A stretch of DNA of 64,000 bases from Cellulomonas xylanilytica (GTDB lineage Bacteria; Actinomycetota; Actinomycetes; Actinomycetales; Cellulomonadaceae): contig NZ_BJUB01000001.1 in NCBI RefSeq assembly GCF_007989805.1, forward strand, positions 186,001 through 250,000, in the 5' to 3' direction. Position 1 is the first letter of the stretch; each line of letters begins with the position of its first letter. A model generated the notes under the pieces. That model saw nothing but the letters and a program-made list of their open reading frames with translations, made no database searches and was not told the origin of the DNA. Below, in pieces: positions 1 through 10,149 of this stretch. A program made the translations under genes and the position numbers.

Positions 1-2
1 CC

Positions 3-806
3 GGCTGGCAGCCACCCAAGGGCCAGGAGCAGTTCATGCCGTACTGGGCGCTCGAGTCGGAGCACGTGATCCCGGACAACCACGTGACCGCGCTGTTCGA
101 GGAGCTGGTCATCCCGCCCACGACAGCCGTCGAGTACTCGCAGATGACGACGGTGATGCTCTACATCGGGGCCAGCGCGCTCAAGACGGCGACCGACGCG
201 GCGGCACGCGCGACGCTGAAGGCGAAGCTGACGGCGGTGCTCGACAAGGGCGTGCAGACCTTGATCGCGATCTTCGAGGCGGACTCCGACGAGGAGTCGG
301 AGCCGAGGTCGTTCGAGGACGCGGTGTCCAAGGTGGAGCAGGAGGTCTGGTCCGCCTTCGAGACGTTCGAGACCAGCGACGCCGTCAAGCGGACCGCCGA
401 CGCCGTCCCGGCGGAAGGCAAGAAGGATCGCCCCGAGCAGCCGGGCACCGAGAGCAAGGTGGTGCGAGGCGGCGACGACAGACCCGCTGCGGACAAGGTC
501 GCGCAGGCGGCCGCGGCGCAGCTGGTCGTGATCAAGGGTCTCGCGATGGCGGAGGACCAAGGGGCACGCCAGAAGGCCTTCGAGGCGTTCAACGGCGTGG
601 ACGTGCTGCGCAAGGCGCTCGTCAACGCGAAGAAGCGACTCCGGACGGCCAAGAACAATGTCGCGGCTGCGACGTCGACCGATCCCGCAGAGCTGCAGAA
701 GCTCCAGGACGCTCTTGCCGTGGCGACGCAGGAGGAGAAGGACGCGCGGCTGGCGCGCGACACCGCGACCGCGAAGGCCAAGGCCGAGGCGAAGCTCTCG
801 AGCTGA
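3..806 (+). CDS. 3' part of an unrecognised protein with an alpha-helical C-terminus
   Basis: The reading frame is open to the left edge, so the gene begins outside the window; the methionine codon at 36 is probably internal because in-frame residues before it (GWQPPKGQEQF) read as normal protein. About 267 residues are visible. The first third is mixed; the middle is acidic and low-complexity (around DSDEESEP); the last 90 residues are rich in Ala, Lys, Glu and Arg with a coiled-coil look (KKRLRTAKNN, LQKLQDALAV). There is no signal peptide or membrane segment in the visible part. I do not recognise the family. It ends 5 bases before the convergent EEP gene, with a short hairpin (802-816) across both stops. 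Confidence 0.6.
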   Translation, partial: GWQPPKGQEQFMPYWALESEHVIPDNHVTALFEELVIPPTTAVEYSQMTTVMLYIGASALKTATDAAARATLKAKLTAVLDKGVQTLIAIFEADSDEESEPRSFEDAVSKVEQEVWSAFETFETSDAVKRTADAVPAEGKKDRPEQPGTESKVVRGGDDRPAADKVAQAAAAQLVVIKGLAMAEDQGARQKAFEAFNGVDVLRKALVNAKKRLRTAKNNVAAATSTDPAELQKLQDALAVATQEEKDARLARDTATAKAKAEAKLSS

Positions 807-811
807 CCGCG

Positions 812-1786
812 TCAGCGGCGCGTGAGCGTCGCGACGATCGGGCGGTGGTCGCTGGCGCCGGTCGGCGGGAGGACCTCGAAGCCGGTCACGCGCCAGACGC
901 GACCGTCGACGAGGACGTGGTCGATGGGTGCGGCGACCAGCGTGGGGACGGTCGCCGGCCACGTGCCGGACGACGCGACGCCGGCTGCGCGGGCGGCGTC
1001 CACGCACGGCCCGAGCTCCCGGAGACCGGGATGGTCGAGGGTGGCGTTCAGGTCGCCCGCGACGATCGCGCCGGGTGTCGTCACGCACTCGGCTGCGACG
1101 AGCCGCGTCTCCGTCCGCCAGGCCGGCATGGACGCGCGGCTGATGGGCGCCATCGGGTGCGCAGCGACGAGGACCGGCGAGCCGGCACCCTCGGTGGGTT
1201 CCGCGCGCAGCGAGCCGAGCCGGGTGGGCAGCGGCTCGGCGACGGCGTAGGTGCCCACGTCGGGCGAGACGAGCAACGCCGTCCCGGCGATGAACGAGGT
1301 GTTCCCGTCCGCGGTCAGCACCTGCATCGGCCTGCCCGCGGCGCCGAGCCGCTCGGCCGTCGACCGCGCCACCGTGGCCGAGGTCTCGGGCAGCACCACG
1401 ACGTCCGCGCGGTGCGCGAGGACGAGGTCGGCGAGCACCTCGGCCCCCACGGTGTCGAGGGTGTTGAACGACAGCACCACGACGTCGTCCCCGGCACCCG
1501 TCGCCGCCGCAGGCTCGTGCGGCCACGACCGCACCACGAGCACGGCCGCCTGGGCAGCGGCACCCAGCGCGAACGCGAGGGCGACCGGCAGCAGCCGACG
1601 GCGCGACCACGGGACCGCCAGCAGCACGGCTGCCGCCGTGGTGGCGCCCACGCCGAGCACGGCACGGAACGAGACGACCTGCGCCACCGGGTAGGTCCCC
1701 GAGGCGAGCGGGACCGCCAGCGCGACGAGCACACCGCCGACGACCGTCGCGAGGACCCAGACGAGGACGCGGGCCCTTCTGCTCAC
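812..1786 (-). CDS. Membrane-anchored endonuclease/exonuclease/phosphatase (EEP) family protein
   Basis: A 324-residue protein with three hydrophobic segments in the first ~90 residues followed by an EEP hydrolase domain. Metal and catalytic motifs appear in family order: [32 protein letters not shown] and a terminal SDHRP. These place it in the DNase I-like phosphohydrolase superfamily; the substrate (nucleic acid, phospholipid or other phosphodiester) cannot be told from sequence. The topology suggests an extracytoplasmic catalytic domain. The GTG start overlaps the panB stop as GTGA, so it is the last gene of a nadE-panB-EEP operon, though a functional link to NAD or pantothenate synthesis is not evident. 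Confidence 0.8.
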   Translation of the reverse strand: MSRRARVLVWVLATVVGGVLVALAVPLASGTYPVAQVVSFRAVLGVGATTAAAVLLAVPWSRRRLLPVALAFALGAAAQAAVLVVRSWPHEPAAATGAGDDVVVLSFNTLDTVGAEVLADLVLAHRADVVVLPETSATVARSTAERLGAAGRPMQVLTADGNTSFIAGTALLVSPDVGTYAVAEPLPTRLGSLRAEPTEGAGSPVLVAAHPMAPISRASMPAWRTETRLVAAECVTTPGAIVAGDLNATLDHPGLRELGPCVDAARAAGVASSGTWPATVPTLVAAPIDHVLVDGRVWRVTGFEVLPPTGASDHRPIVATLTRR

Positions 1787-2637
1787 GCGTCGAACTGGTG
1801 GTCCGCGTCCGGGAACGTGCCGCCACGCACCTCGTCCGCGTACGCCGACGCGGCCGCCTTGAGCGCCGCCCCGACCTCACCGAACCGCTTGGCGAAGCGC
1901 GGCGACCAGTCCGTCATGCCTGCCATGTCGACCCAGACCAGCACCTGGCCGTCGCACTGCGTCCCGGCGCCGATGCCGATCGTCGGGATGTGCAGGATCT
2001 CCGTGACGCGTGCTGCCACCGGGGCCGGCACCATCTCGAGGACCACGGCGACCGCACCGGCCTCCTGGATGGCCACCGCGTCCTCGCACAGCAGCTCGGC
2101 CGCGAGGTCACCGCGGCCCTGCACGCGCGGACCGCCGAGCAGGTTCTCCGACTGGGGCGTGTAGCCCAGGTGCCCGACGACCGGGATGCCGGCGTCGGTG
2201 ATCGCCCGGATCTGCGCGGCGACCCGCTTGCCGCCCTCGAACTTCACGGCGGCGACGCCGGTCTCCTTCATCATGCGCACGGAGGTGGCGAGCGCCTGCT
2301 CGGGCCCGGCCTCGTAGGAGCCGAACGGCAGGTCGGCGACGACGAACGCCCGCCTGGCCGCCCCGGCGACGGCCCGTGCCGGGGGGATCAGGTCGTCGAC
2401 CGTCACCGGCAGCGTCGTCGTGTGCCCGTGCATGGTGTTCCCGATCGAGTCGCCCACCAGCAGCATGTCGATGCCGGCCTCGTCGAAGATGCGTGCGGTG
2501 ACGGCGTCGTAGGCGGTGAGCATGGTCAGCCGCTCGCCGCGCTCCTTCGCCTCGCGCAGGTGGTGCACGCGCACACGCTTCGGGGTGGTGGGGGTCATGC
2601 CGGCGGCTCCTGTCGGGGTTCCTGTCGGGGTGGTCAC
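1783..2637 (-). CDS. panB: 3-methyl-2-oxobutanoate hydroxymethyltransferase (ketopantoate hydroxymethyltransferase)
   Basis: PanB transfers the hydroxymethyl group of methylene-tetrahydrofolate to 2-oxoisovalerate, the first committed step of pantothenate and CoA synthesis, in the cytoplasm. The protein spans the whole family: [16 protein letters not shown] near the N-terminus, metal-binding [16 protein letters not shown], and [10 protein letters not shown] with the conserved Glu. Two starts are possible: GTG at 2637, overlapping the nadE stop as GTGA (284 aa, with a PTGTPTGA low-complexity leader), or ATG at 2598 (271 aa). The overlap favours translational coupling from the first, but the leader is not conserved-looking, so the mature start may be the second. 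Confidence 0.95.
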   Translation of the reverse strand: MTTPTGTPTGAAGMTPTTPKRVRVHHLREAKERGERLTMLTAYDAVTARIFDEAGIDMLLVGDSIGNTMHGHTTTLPVTVDDLIPPARAVAGAARRAFVVADLPFGSYEAGPEQALATSVRMMKETGVAAVKFEGGKRVAAQIRAITDAGIPVVGHLGYTPQSENLLGGPRVQGRGDLAAELLCEDAVAIQEAGAVAVVLEMVPAPVAARVTEILHIPTIGIGAGTQCDGQVLVWVDMAGMTDWSPRFAKRFGEVGAALKAAASAYADEVRGGTFPDADHQFDA

Positions 2638-4322
2638 GGCTCGCGCCAGCGGGTGGTGATGGGCAGCCGACGGTCACGGCCGAACGCCAGCGCGGTCACC
2701 TTGGTGCCCGGCGGGTACTGGCGGCGCTTCCACTCGGCCCGGTCGACGAGCGTCACGACCTTGTCGACGACGGCGGGGTCGAACCCGCGCGCCAGCAGCT
2801 CGGCGCGGCCCTCGGCGTGCTCGACGTAGGCGTCGAGCACCTCGTCGAGCAGGTCGTACGGCGGGAGCGAGTCCTGGTCGACCTGGCCGGGGCGCAGCTC
2901 CGCCGACGGCGGCTTGGTGATGGACGACTCCGGGATCGGGGGGATCTCACCAGGGCCGAACACGCCGTCGAGCGCGGCGTTGTTGCGCCAGCGGGCCAGC
3001 GCCCAGACACGCGACTTGTCGACGTCCTTGATGGGCGCGAACCCGCCGATGCTGCCGGCGTCGTAGATCGTCGTGTAGCCGACCGCGAGCTCGGACTTGT
3101 TGCCCGGTGCGATCACCAGATGGCCCTCGCGGTTCGAGATCGCCATGAGGATGACCCCTCGGACGCGGGCCTGCAGGTTCTCCGCGGCCACGCCCTCGAG
3201 CGGGATCTCCGCCTCGAACGCGTCGACCATCGCCTTGATCGGCTGGACGCGGAAGTCGGCACCGATCCGCTTGGCCAGGTCCTGCGCGTCGTCCTTGCTG
3301 TGGTCGGAGGAGTACACGGACGGCATCGAGACGCCGACGACGTTCTCACCCCCGAGCGCGTCCGCGGCGATGGTGGCCACCAGCGCCGAGTCGATGCCTC
3401 CGGACATGCCCAGGACGACCGACCGGAACCCGTTCTTGGTCACGTACCCGTGCAGTCCCATGACGAGCGCGCGGTAGACCTCCTCGTCCGGCTCGAGCGG
3501 CGGGGCGATCGGGCCCGTCGCGGGGGCGTCGTCGTCGCCGAGCAGGTCCCACACGAGCAGGTGCTCGACGAACTGCGGCGCGCTGGTCAGCACGGTCCCG
3601 TCGGTGGCGATCACGAACGACCCGCCGTCGAACACCAGGTCGTCCTGCGCGCCCACCAGGTTCACGTACGCGACGGGCGCCTCGACCTCGTGCGCGCGCC
3701 GCGCAGCCAGCTCGACGCGCTGGTGGCCCTTGCCCTCCTCGTACGGCGAGGCGTTCAGGACGACGAGCAGCGAGACCTCGTTCTCGTCCATCTGCGAGAC
3801 GGGTCCGCCGTCCTGCCAGATGTCCTCGCACACGACGACCCCGACGCGGCGGCCCAGCACGTCGATCACGCAGACGTCGTCGCCGGCCGCGAAGATCCGG
3901 TACTCGTCGAAGACCCCGTAGTTGGGCAGGTGGTGCTTGTCGTAGCGCACCTGCACCTGGCCGTGCTGGAGCAGGACCGCCTGGTTGGTGGGGCGCCTCG
4001 GCCCCTCGGGCGCGCCCGGCTCGTGCACCGGCGTCACCGACTTCTCCCCGACGGTCCCGACCAGGACGGCCAGGTCACCGAGACCCTCGTCGGCCAGCGC
4101 CCGCGCGGTGCGCTGCAGCGCGGCCTCGGCGCCGCGGCGGAAGGACGCCCGCAGCGCGAGGTCCTCGATGGGGTAGCCGGTGAGGGTCATCTCGGGGAAG
4201 ACCACCAGGTGGGCGCCCGCCTGCGCGGCCGTCCGGGCCCAGTCCAGGACGGCCTGGGCGTTCGCGTCGACGTCGCCCACGCGCGTGTCGATCTGCGCCA
4301 GGGCGATGCGGGGGAAAGGCAT
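2634..4322 (-). CDS. nadE: Glutamine-dependent NAD+ synthase
   Basis: Converts nicotinic acid adenine dinucleotide to NAD+ using ammonia released from glutamine. Residues ~1-270 form a nitrilase-type amidase with the Glu-Lys-Cys triad ([34 protein letters not shown]). The C-terminal part is an ATP-pyrophosphatase synthetase with the PP-loop [14 protein letters not shown]. The start is set at ATG 4322 (562 aa, [10 protein letters not shown]) because a TAGGCT hexamer lies 7 nt upstream, consistent with a leaderless mRNA; an in-frame GTG at 4340 would overlap that promoter. First gene of the nadE-panB-EEP operon, divergent from glnA2. nadA is encoded at 51.8-53.0 kb. Confidence 0.95.
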   Translation of the reverse strand: MPFPRIALAQIDTRVGDVDANAQAVLDWARTAAQAGAHLVVFPEMTLTGYPIEDLALRASFRRGAEAALQRTARALADEGLGDLAVLVGTVGEKSVTPVHEPGAPEGPRRPTNQAVLLQHGQVQVRYDKHHLPNYGVFDEYRIFAAGDDVCVIDVLGRRVGVVVCEDIWQDGGPVSQMDENEVSLLVVLNASPYEEGKGHQRVELAARRAHEVEAPVAYVNLVGAQDDLVFDGGSFVIATDGTVLTSAPQFVEHLLVWDLLGDDDAPATGPIAPPLEPDEEVYRALVMGLHGYVTKNGFRSVVLGMSGGIDSALVATIAADALGGENVVGVSMPSVYSSDHSKDDAQDLAKRIGADFRVQPIKAMVDAFEAEIPLEGVAAENLQARVRGVILMAISNREGHLVIAPGNKSELAVGYTTIYDAGSIGGFAPIKDVDKSRVWALARWRNNAALDGVFGPGEIPPIPESSITKPPSAELRPGQVDQDSLPPYDLLDEVLDAYVEHAEGRAELLARGFDPAVVDKVVTLVDRAEWKRRQYPPGTKVTALAFGRDRRLPITTRWREP

Positions 4323-4329
4323 GTGGCCG

Positions 4330-4335
4330 AGCCTA
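4330..4335 (-). promoter_or_regulatory. -10 element of nadE (leaderless)
   Basis: TAGGCT on the minus strand ends 7 nt before the ATG, so transcription would begin at or next to the start codon. No Shine-Dalgarno sequence is present. Confidence 0.6.
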
Positions 4336-4403
4336 ACCACCTCGTGCGACCCACCCCGGACACTGGCCCTGCGACGGACCGTTCATCAGGCAGGATGTAC
4401 CGC

Positions 4404-5741
4404 ATGGACAGGCAGCAGGAGTTCGTGCTCCGCACGGTCGAGGAGCGGGACATCCGCTTCATCCGTCTCTGGTTCACCGACGTGCTCGGGATCCTGAAGT
4501 CGGTCGCGGTGGCACCGGCCGAGCTGGAGGCCGCCTTCTCCGAGGGGATCGGCTTCGACGGCAGCGCCATCGAGGGCCTGACCCGGGTGTACGAGGCGGA
4601 CATGATCGCCAAGCCCGACCCCTCGACGTTCCAGATCCTGCCCTGGCGGGGGGAGCGGCACGGCACGGCCCGCATGTTCTGCGACCTGCTGACGCCCGAC
4701 GGCGAGCCGTCGCTCGCGGACTCCCGGACCGTGCTCAAGCGCGCGCTGTCGAAGGCGGCCGACCAGGGGTTCACCTTCTACACGCACCCCGAGGTCGAGT
4801 TCTACCTCTTCGACGCGCCCGCGGACCCGACCCTCCCGCTGGTGCCCGTCGACCAGGGCGGCTACTTCGACCACGTCCCGCGTGGCACCGCGCACGACTT
4901 CCGCCGCGCCGCCATCACGATGCTCGAGTCGATGGGCATCTCGGTGGAGTTCTCGCACCACGAGGCCGGACCCGGCCAGAACGAGATCGACCTGCGCTAC
5001 GCCGACGCCCTGACCACCGCGGACAACATCATGACGTTCCGCACCGTGGTCAAGGAGGTCGCGCTCGAGCAGGGCGTCTTCGCCAGCTTCATGCCCAAGC
5101 CGCTGGCCGACCAGCCCGGCTCCGGCATGCACACGCACCTGTCGCTCTTCCAGGGCGACCGCAACGCGTTCCACGAGCCCGGCGGGCACCTGGAGCTGTC
5201 CAAGACGGCGCGCTCGTTCATCGCGGGCCTGCTCAGGCACGCCGCCGAGATCACCGCGGTCACCAACCAGTTCGTCAACTCCTACAAGCGGCTCTGGGGC
5301 GGCGCCGAGGCGCCGAGCTACGTCTGCTGGGGTCACAACAACCGCTCCGCACTGGTCCGCGTGCCCATGTACAAGCCCGGCAAGGGCAACTCGAGCCGCA
5401 TCGAGTACCGCGCGGTCGACTCCGCCACCAACCCGTACCTCGCCTACGCGCTCCTGCTCACCGCGGGGCTCAAGGGCGTCGAGGAGGGCTACGAGCTGCC
5501 CGAGGGCGCCGAGGACGACGTCTGGGAGCTCACCGACGCCGAGCGCCGCGCGCTCGGGATCGAGCCGCTGCCCACGTCGCTGGACGCCGCGATCTCGCTC
5601 ATGGAGAAGTCCGAGCTGGTGGCGGAGACGCTGGGCGAGCACGTGTTCGACTACTTCTTGCGCAACAAGCGCCAGGAGTGGGAGGCCTACCGCTCGCAGG
5701 TGACGCCGTACGAGCTGCGGCGGTTCCTCCCGGTGCTGTGA
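4404..5741 (+). CDS. glnA2: Type I glutamine synthetase, GlnA2 subgroup
   Basis: A 445-residue glutamine synthetase-fold enzyme (ATP-dependent ligation of ammonia to glutamate, or of a related acid). The beta-Grasp N-terminal motif FDGSAIEG, the catalytic segment with SHHEAGPGQNEIDLRYADA, SGMHTHLS and NNRSALVRVP are all present. The start is ATG 4404: AGGA lies 8 nt upstream and MDRQQEF matches the GlnA2 family start; ATG 4395 has no ribosome site. Unlike GlnA1 it lacks the LYxLPPEE adenylylation loop (the region reads GAEDDVWELTDAE), so GlnE probably does not modify it. Some actinobacterial GlnA2-type paralogues are reported to be gamma-glutamylpolyamine synthetases, so its substrate is uncertain. 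Coupled to glnE by GTGA. Confidence 0.92.
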   Translation: MDRQQEFVLRTVEERDIRFIRLWFTDVLGILKSVAVAPAELEAAFSEGIGFDGSAIEGLTRVYEADMIAKPDPSTFQILPWRGERHGTARMFCDLLTPDGEPSLADSRTVLKRALSKAADQGFTFYTHPEVEFYLFDAPADPTLPLVPVDQGGYFDHVPRGTAHDFRRAAITMLESMGISVEFSHHEAGPGQNEIDLRYADALTTADNIMTFRTVVKEVALEQGVFASFMPKPLADQPGSGMHTHLSLFQGDRNAFHEPGGHLELSKTARSFIAGLLRHAAEITAVTNQFVNSYKRLWGGAEAPSYVCWGHNNRSALVRVPMYKPGKGNSSRIEYRAVDSATNPYLAYALLLTAGLKGVEEGYELPEGAEDDVWELTDAERRALGIEPLPTSLDAAISLMEKSELVAETLGEHVFDYFLRNKRQEWEAYRSQVTPYELRRFLPVL

Positions 5742-8700
5742 GCGTGAGCGCGAGCTCGACCTCTGCCGGCCGCGGGTCGTCGCTGGCCGGTCGGCTGACG
5801 CGGGTCGGTGTGTCCGACGCGGGGCGCGCCGAGCGGCTGCTCGACGACGCGGCCCTGGTGCAGGTGGTCGGGGCGCCCGCCGACGTGCTCATCCCGCCGC
5901 TCGCCGACGTGGCGGACCCCGACCAGGCGCTGCTCGCGCTGGCGAAGCTCGCCGGCGCGGTCGTGGGGGACCCGGACCTGCTGGGGCTGCTCCGGGGCGT
6001 CCTCGAGGACGACGGTCCGCCCCGTTCGCGGCTGCTCGCGGTCGTCGGTGCATCGGTGGCGCTGGGCGACACGCTCGTCGCGCACCCCGAGACGCTGCGG
6101 GTGCTGCTCGACGACGCGCCGGGGACGGGAGTGCCCGTCTCGCAGGTCCGGGCCGAGCTCCTGCGCGCCGTCGGGGCCGACGCCGAGGCCGAGGTGCCGG
6201 TGGCGACGCTCACCGGTGCCGCGGGGACGGACGCGATGCGGCTGGCCTACCGGACGCGGCTGCTGCGGATCGCGGCGACGGACCTCACCAGCACCGACCC
6301 GCTGAGCCGTCTGCCCGGGGTCGCGGCCGCGCTGGCCGACCTCGCGGCTGCCGCGCTGGAGTCGGCCCTGGCGCTGGCTCGCGCCGACCTGGACGACCAC
6401 GGCCTCGGTGTCCGGCTCGCCGTCATCGGCATGGGCAAGGGCGGAGGACGCGAGCTCAACTACGTGAGCGACGTGGACGTCATCTACGTGGCGGAGCCCG
6501 CGGACGGTGTCGACGAGGCCGAGGCGCTCGCCGCGGCGTCACGGCTCGCGGCGGGCCTGGCGCGGGTGTGCTCGACGCCGTCAGGCGAGCCGGCGCTGTG
6601 GCCCGTCGACGCTGCGCTGCGTCCCGAGGGCAAGGACGGGCCGCTGGTCCGCACGATCGCGAGCCACAAGGCGTACTACGAGCGCTGGGCCAAGACCTGG
6701 GAGTTCCAGGCGCTGCTCAAGGCACGCCCGCTGGCGGGGGACGAGGCGCTCGGGCTCGAGTACGTCGCGATGACGCAGCCGTTCGTGTGGAGCGCCGTGA
6801 CGCGCGAGCACTTCGTGGAGGACTCGCAGGCGATGCGTCGGCGGGTCGAGGGGCACGTGCCCGCCGCGGAGGCGGACCGGCAGCTCAAGCTCGGGGTCGG
6901 CGGCCTGCGGGACGTCGAGTTCACCGTGCAGCTGCTGCAGCTCGTGCACGGACGCGCGGACGAGTCGATCCGCAGCCCGAGCACCCTGACCGCGCTCGCC
7001 GCGCTGGCGGCGGGCGGGTACGTCGGGCGGTCGCACGCGGCTCAGCTGGCCGTCTGCTACCGGCTGCTGCGCGTCCTGGAGCACCGGATCCAGCTCCACC
7101 GGCTGCGTCGCACGCACCTGATGCCGACCGCGGAGCCCGACCTGCGCCGGCTCGCGCGCTCGATCGGCATGCGCGCCGAGGGTGCGGACGGTCTGCGCGA
7201 CCGCTGGCGCACCACGCGTCGCGAGGTGCGGGGTCTGCACGAGGAGCTGTTCTACCGGCCACTCCTGCCCGCCACCGCCCAGCTGTCCACCGCGGAGGCC
7301 AGCCTCGCCCCGGACGCCGCCAAGGCGCGGCTCGCCGCCATCGGCTACACCGACCCGGCGGGCGCGATGAGGCACATCGCGGCGCTGACCGAGGGGGTGT
7401 CGCGCCGGGCGTCGATCCAGCGCCAGCTGCTCCCGGTGATGCTCGGGTGGTTCGCGGACGGGGCCGACCCCGACGGTGGCCTGCTGGCGTTCCGGCGGCT
7501 CTCCGACGAGCTGGGCACCACCCACTGGTACCTCAAGCTGCTCCGCGACTCGGGGACGGCCGCCCGCCGGCTCGCGCAGGTGCTCTCGACGTCGCGCTAC
7601 GTCGCCGACGCACTGACCAGGTCGCCGGAGTCGGTCACGTGGCTCGCCGACGACGCCGACCTGGTGCCGCGCACCTTCGAGCGCCTGACCGCCGAGGCCG
7701 ACGCGATCCTCACGCGGTCGGACGAGCCCGTCCCGGCGGTGACCGCGCTGCGCGGTTTGCGTCGGCGGGAGCTGGCGCGCACCGCAGCCGCCGACGTGCT
7801 CGGTGTCGTCACGGGGGAGCGGGCGTCGCGCAGCCTGAGCGTCGCCGCCGACGTCGTCCTGGTCGGCGCCCTGCGCGTGGCGGAGTGGGAGGCGCGTACG
7901 GACAAGGGGCTGGAGACCAGCCCGACCCGGCTGCTCGTCGTCGCGATGGGTCGGTGGGGCGGCGCCGAGATGGGGTACTCCTCCGACGCCGACGTGCTGT
8001 TCGTGCACGACCCGGTCGAGGGCGCGGACCCGCGGGTCGCGCAGGAGTTCGCTCTCCTGGTGACGACGAAGCTGCGCACGCTGCTGGGGACCGTCGGGCC
8101 CGAGCCGACCCTCGAGGTGGACGCGGACCTGCGTCCGGAGGGCCGCAACGGGCCGCTGGTCCGGTCGTTCGACTCCTACGCCGAGTACTACCAGCGCTGG
8201 TCGTCACCCTGGGAGAGCCAGGCGCTGCTGCGCGCCCGCCCGGTTGCCGGCGACGACGACCTCGGTGAGCGGTTCCTGCGCTTGATCGACCCGTTGCGGT
8301 ACCCCGTCGGGGGTGTCGAGCCGGCGGTCGAGCGCGAGGTGCGGCGCATCAAGGCCCGGGTCGAGTCCGAGCGGCTGCCCCGCGGGGTGGAGCCCGCGCG
8401 GCACCTCAAGCTGGGGCGCGGCGGCATCGCGGACGTCGAGTGGACCGCCCAGCTCCTCCAGCTCCAGCACGCCCACGAGGTGCCCGCGCTGCGCACCACG
8501 GCGACGCTCGCCGCGCTCGAGGCCGCCACCACGGCGGGGCTCCTCGACGCCGACGACGCGCGGGTGCTGACCGAGGCGTGGCTGCTGGCCAGCAGGTTGC
8601 GGGACGCCAACGTGCTGTGGAGCGGGCGTGGCGGAGCGCACGCCGACGTCCTGCCCCACGACCGGCAGGCGCTCGCCGGGCTCGCCCGTGTCGTCGGGTA

Positions 8701-8791
8701 CCCCGCGGGGTCCGGCGGTGAGCTGGAGCAGGACTACCTGCGGACCGCCCGCCGGGCGCGTGCCGTGGTGGAGCGCGTCTTCTACGGCTGA
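5738..8791 (+). CDS. glnE: Bifunctional glutamine synthetase adenylyltransferase/deadenylase
   Basis: GlnE adds and removes AMP on the regulatory tyrosine of glutamine synthetase. The 1017-residue protein has two nucleotidyltransferase domains: one around residues 232-250 (GMGKGGGRELNYVSDVDV) and one around 737-755 (AMGRWGGAEMGYSSDADV), each followed by its helical domain with VGGLRDVEFTVQLLQL and RGGIADVEWTAQLLQL. The GTG start at 5738 overlaps the glnA2 stop as GTGA; earlier in-frame starts would extend deep into glnA2. The likely target is GlnA1 at 25.9-27.3 kb, which keeps the tyrosine loop. Its 3' end overlaps the convergent transporter gene by 10 bases, so the two mRNAs are antisense at their tips. 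Confidence 0.96.
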   Translation: MSVSASSTSAGRGSSLAGRLTRVGVSDAGRAERLLDDAALVQVVGAPADVLIPPLADVADPDQALLALAKLAGAVVGDPDLLGLLRGVLEDDGPPRSRLLAVVGASVALGDTLVAHPETLRVLLDDAPGTGVPVSQVRAELLRAVGADAEAEVPVATLTGAAGTDAMRLAYRTRLLRIAATDLTSTDPLSRLPGVAAALADLAAAALESALALARADLDDHGLGVRLAVIGMGKGGGRELNYVSDVDVIYVAEPADGVDEAEALAAASRLAAGLARVCSTPSGEPALWPVDAALRPEGKDGPLVRTIASHKAYYERWAKTWEFQALLKARPLAGDEALGLEYVAMTQPFVWSAVTREHFVEDSQAMRRRVEGHVPAAEADRQLKLGVGGLRDVEFTVQLLQLVHGRADESIRSPSTLTALAALAAGGYVGRSHAAQLAVCYRLLRVLEHRIQLHRLRRTHLMPTAEPDLRRLARSIGMRAEGADGLRDRWRTTRREVRGLHEELFYRPLLPATAQLSTAEASLAPDAAKARLAAIGYTDPAGAMRHIAALTEGVSRRASIQRQLLPVMLGWFADGADPDGGLLAFRRLSDELGTTHWYLKLLRDSGTAARRLAQVLSTSRYVADALTRSPESVTWLADDADLVPRTFERLTAEADAILTRSDEPVPAVTALRGLRRRELARTAAADVLGVVTGERASRSLSVAADVVLVGALRVAEWEARTDKGLETSPTRLLVVAMGRWGGAEMGYSSDADVLFVHDPVEGADPRVAQEFALLVTTKLRTLLGTVGPEPTLEVDADLRPEGRNGPLVRSFDSYAEYYQRWSSPWESQALLRARPVAGDDDLGERFLRLIDPLRYPVGGVEPAVEREVRRIKARVESERLPRGVEPARHLKLGRGGIADVEWTAQLLQLQHAHEVPALRTTATLAALEAATTAGLLDADDARVLTEAWLLASRLRDANVLWSGRGGAHADVLPHDRQALAGLARVVGYPAGSGGELEQDYLRTARRARAVVERVFYG

Positions 8792-9960
8792 TCCGCCGGA
8801 CGGTCCGGCGCGTCGGCCGCCTCGTCCTCGGGCACGTCGACCCAGCCGCGCTCCTGCCGTGCCCGCTCGTCCTCCCGGAGCAGCTCGTCGTCCACCAGGT
8901 CGTGCCGGCGGATGTACGTCGAGGAGACCGCCTGGATCGTCGCGGCGACGGGCAGCGCGAGGAACGCACCGATCGGGCCGAAGACCGCACCGAACGCGAT
9001 CACGGCGAGGAACGAGATCGCCGGGTTGATCTCGAGCGACCGCGCCGAGACCTTGGGTGAGAACAGCAGGTTCTCCACCTGCTGGTACCCGACGATGAAC
9101 GCCAGCGTCAGCAGACCCTTGACCGGGTCCACGGCGAGTGCCACGGCGATGGGCAGCGCGCCGCCGATGTACGTGCCGATGGTGGGGACGAACTGCGAGA
9201 CCACGCCGGTGAAGGCCGCCAGCGGGAGCGCGTACGGGATGCTCAGGGCCGTCAGGAAGACGAACGTGAAGAACGTCGAGAGGGCCGCCAGGACGATCCG
9301 TGAGTTGATGAAGTCGGCGACCTTCTCCTGGGACACCTCCCAGAGGCGCAGCACCTCGCGCTGCCGGGCGGGGGCCAGCATCCGGCAGATCGCCGCGCGG
9401 AGCTTCGGGCCGGCGCTCGCCATGTAGTAGACGACGAGCAGGACGGCGCTGGTGGTGAAGAGCCCGCCGAGGATCGACGAGCCGAGCCCGATGAGGCCGG
9501 GGGCCAGCTGCTGCCAGTTCTCGCCGAGCCCGATGAGCAGGTCGTCGGCCTCGGGCATCTCGACCGGGAACCGCTGCGTGACCCAGTCGGCGAGCTGCGC
9601 GTAGTACTCCGGCAGCGACTGGACCAGCTCGATGACCTGCGTGACGAACAGGCCGCCGAACAGGGCGATCACCGCGAGGATCACCACCAGCGAGGTGATC
9701 ATCACCAGCCCGGTGGCTCGCGTGCGCCGCAGACCGCGGGCCACCAGCCAGCGGATGGGCGGCTCCATCGCGAGCGCGAGGAACCACGAGATGACCACGA
9801 TGAAGATGACGTTGCCCAGCAGGGACAGCGCCCGCCACGTCGCGAGCCCGAGGAACACGGCGATGCCGGTCATCAGCAGCGCGCGGGGGAGCCACGCGGG
9901 AGGCCTGCGGGGATCGGGGCGGCTCACGCCGATCGGGCGTGTCGCAGGGCGGTTCGGCAT
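8782..9960 (-). CDS. AI-2E family (DUF20-type) membrane transporter
   Basis: A 392-residue membrane protein with about eight hydrophobic segments. Near the C-terminus it has the family pattern LPLAAFTGVVSQFVPTIGTYIGG and NLLFSPKVSARSLEINPA. Members have been proposed to export autoinducer-2 or to act as Na+/H+ antiporters or osmoadaptation proteins, so the substrate is not assigned here. The C-terminal ~55 residues are an acidic cytoplasmic tail. Start ATG 9960 is preceded by GGGGGA; the frame is open further upstream but that part is Arg-rich noncoding-looking sequence. Convergent with, and overlapping, glnE; divergent from the next membrane protein. Confidence 0.85.
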   Translation of the reverse strand: MPNRPATRPIGVSRPDPRRPPAWLPRALLMTGIAVFLGLATWRALSLLGNVIFIVVISWFLALAMEPPIRWLVARGLRRTRATGLVMITSLVVILAVIALFGGLFVTQVIELVQSLPEYYAQLADWVTQRFPVEMPEADDLLIGLGENWQQLAPGLIGLGSSILGGLFTTSAVLLVVYYMASAGPKLRAAICRMLAPARQREVLRLWEVSQEKVADFINSRIVLAALSTFFTFVFLTALSIPYALPLAAFTGVVSQFVPTIGTYIGGALPIAVALAVDPVKGLLTLAFIVGYQQVENLLFSPKVSARSLEINPAISFLAVIAFGAVFGPIGAFLALPVAATIQAVSSTYIRRHDLVDDELLREDERARQERGWVDVPEDEAADAPDRPADQP

Positions 9961-10149
9961 CGGTTCCCCCGTGCGGGCGGGCGAGCGGGCTCGCGGGCGG
10001 CGTTCGTCTCGGGTGGCACGGTACCGGGCCGCTCGCACCCGGTGGCGGTCCCGCGCCCGAGCCGGTCATGGCATGCCTCTCGCGCTCTGAGCAGCGCAAC
10101 TGCCATGCTCGGCAGGTCGCACCATGTCCGACATGCCGGGAGGGCCTCC

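Noticed and set aside
802-816. GCTGAC-CGC-GTCAGC hairpin over the stops of the first two genes
   Set aside because: Too short (6-bp stem, 3-nt loop, no U-tract) to call a terminator.
2817-4403. Very long upstream extension of the glnA2 frame
   Set aside because: It is antisense to nadE and panB sequence with low-complexity composition; GlnA2 homology begins at 4404 with a ribosome site.
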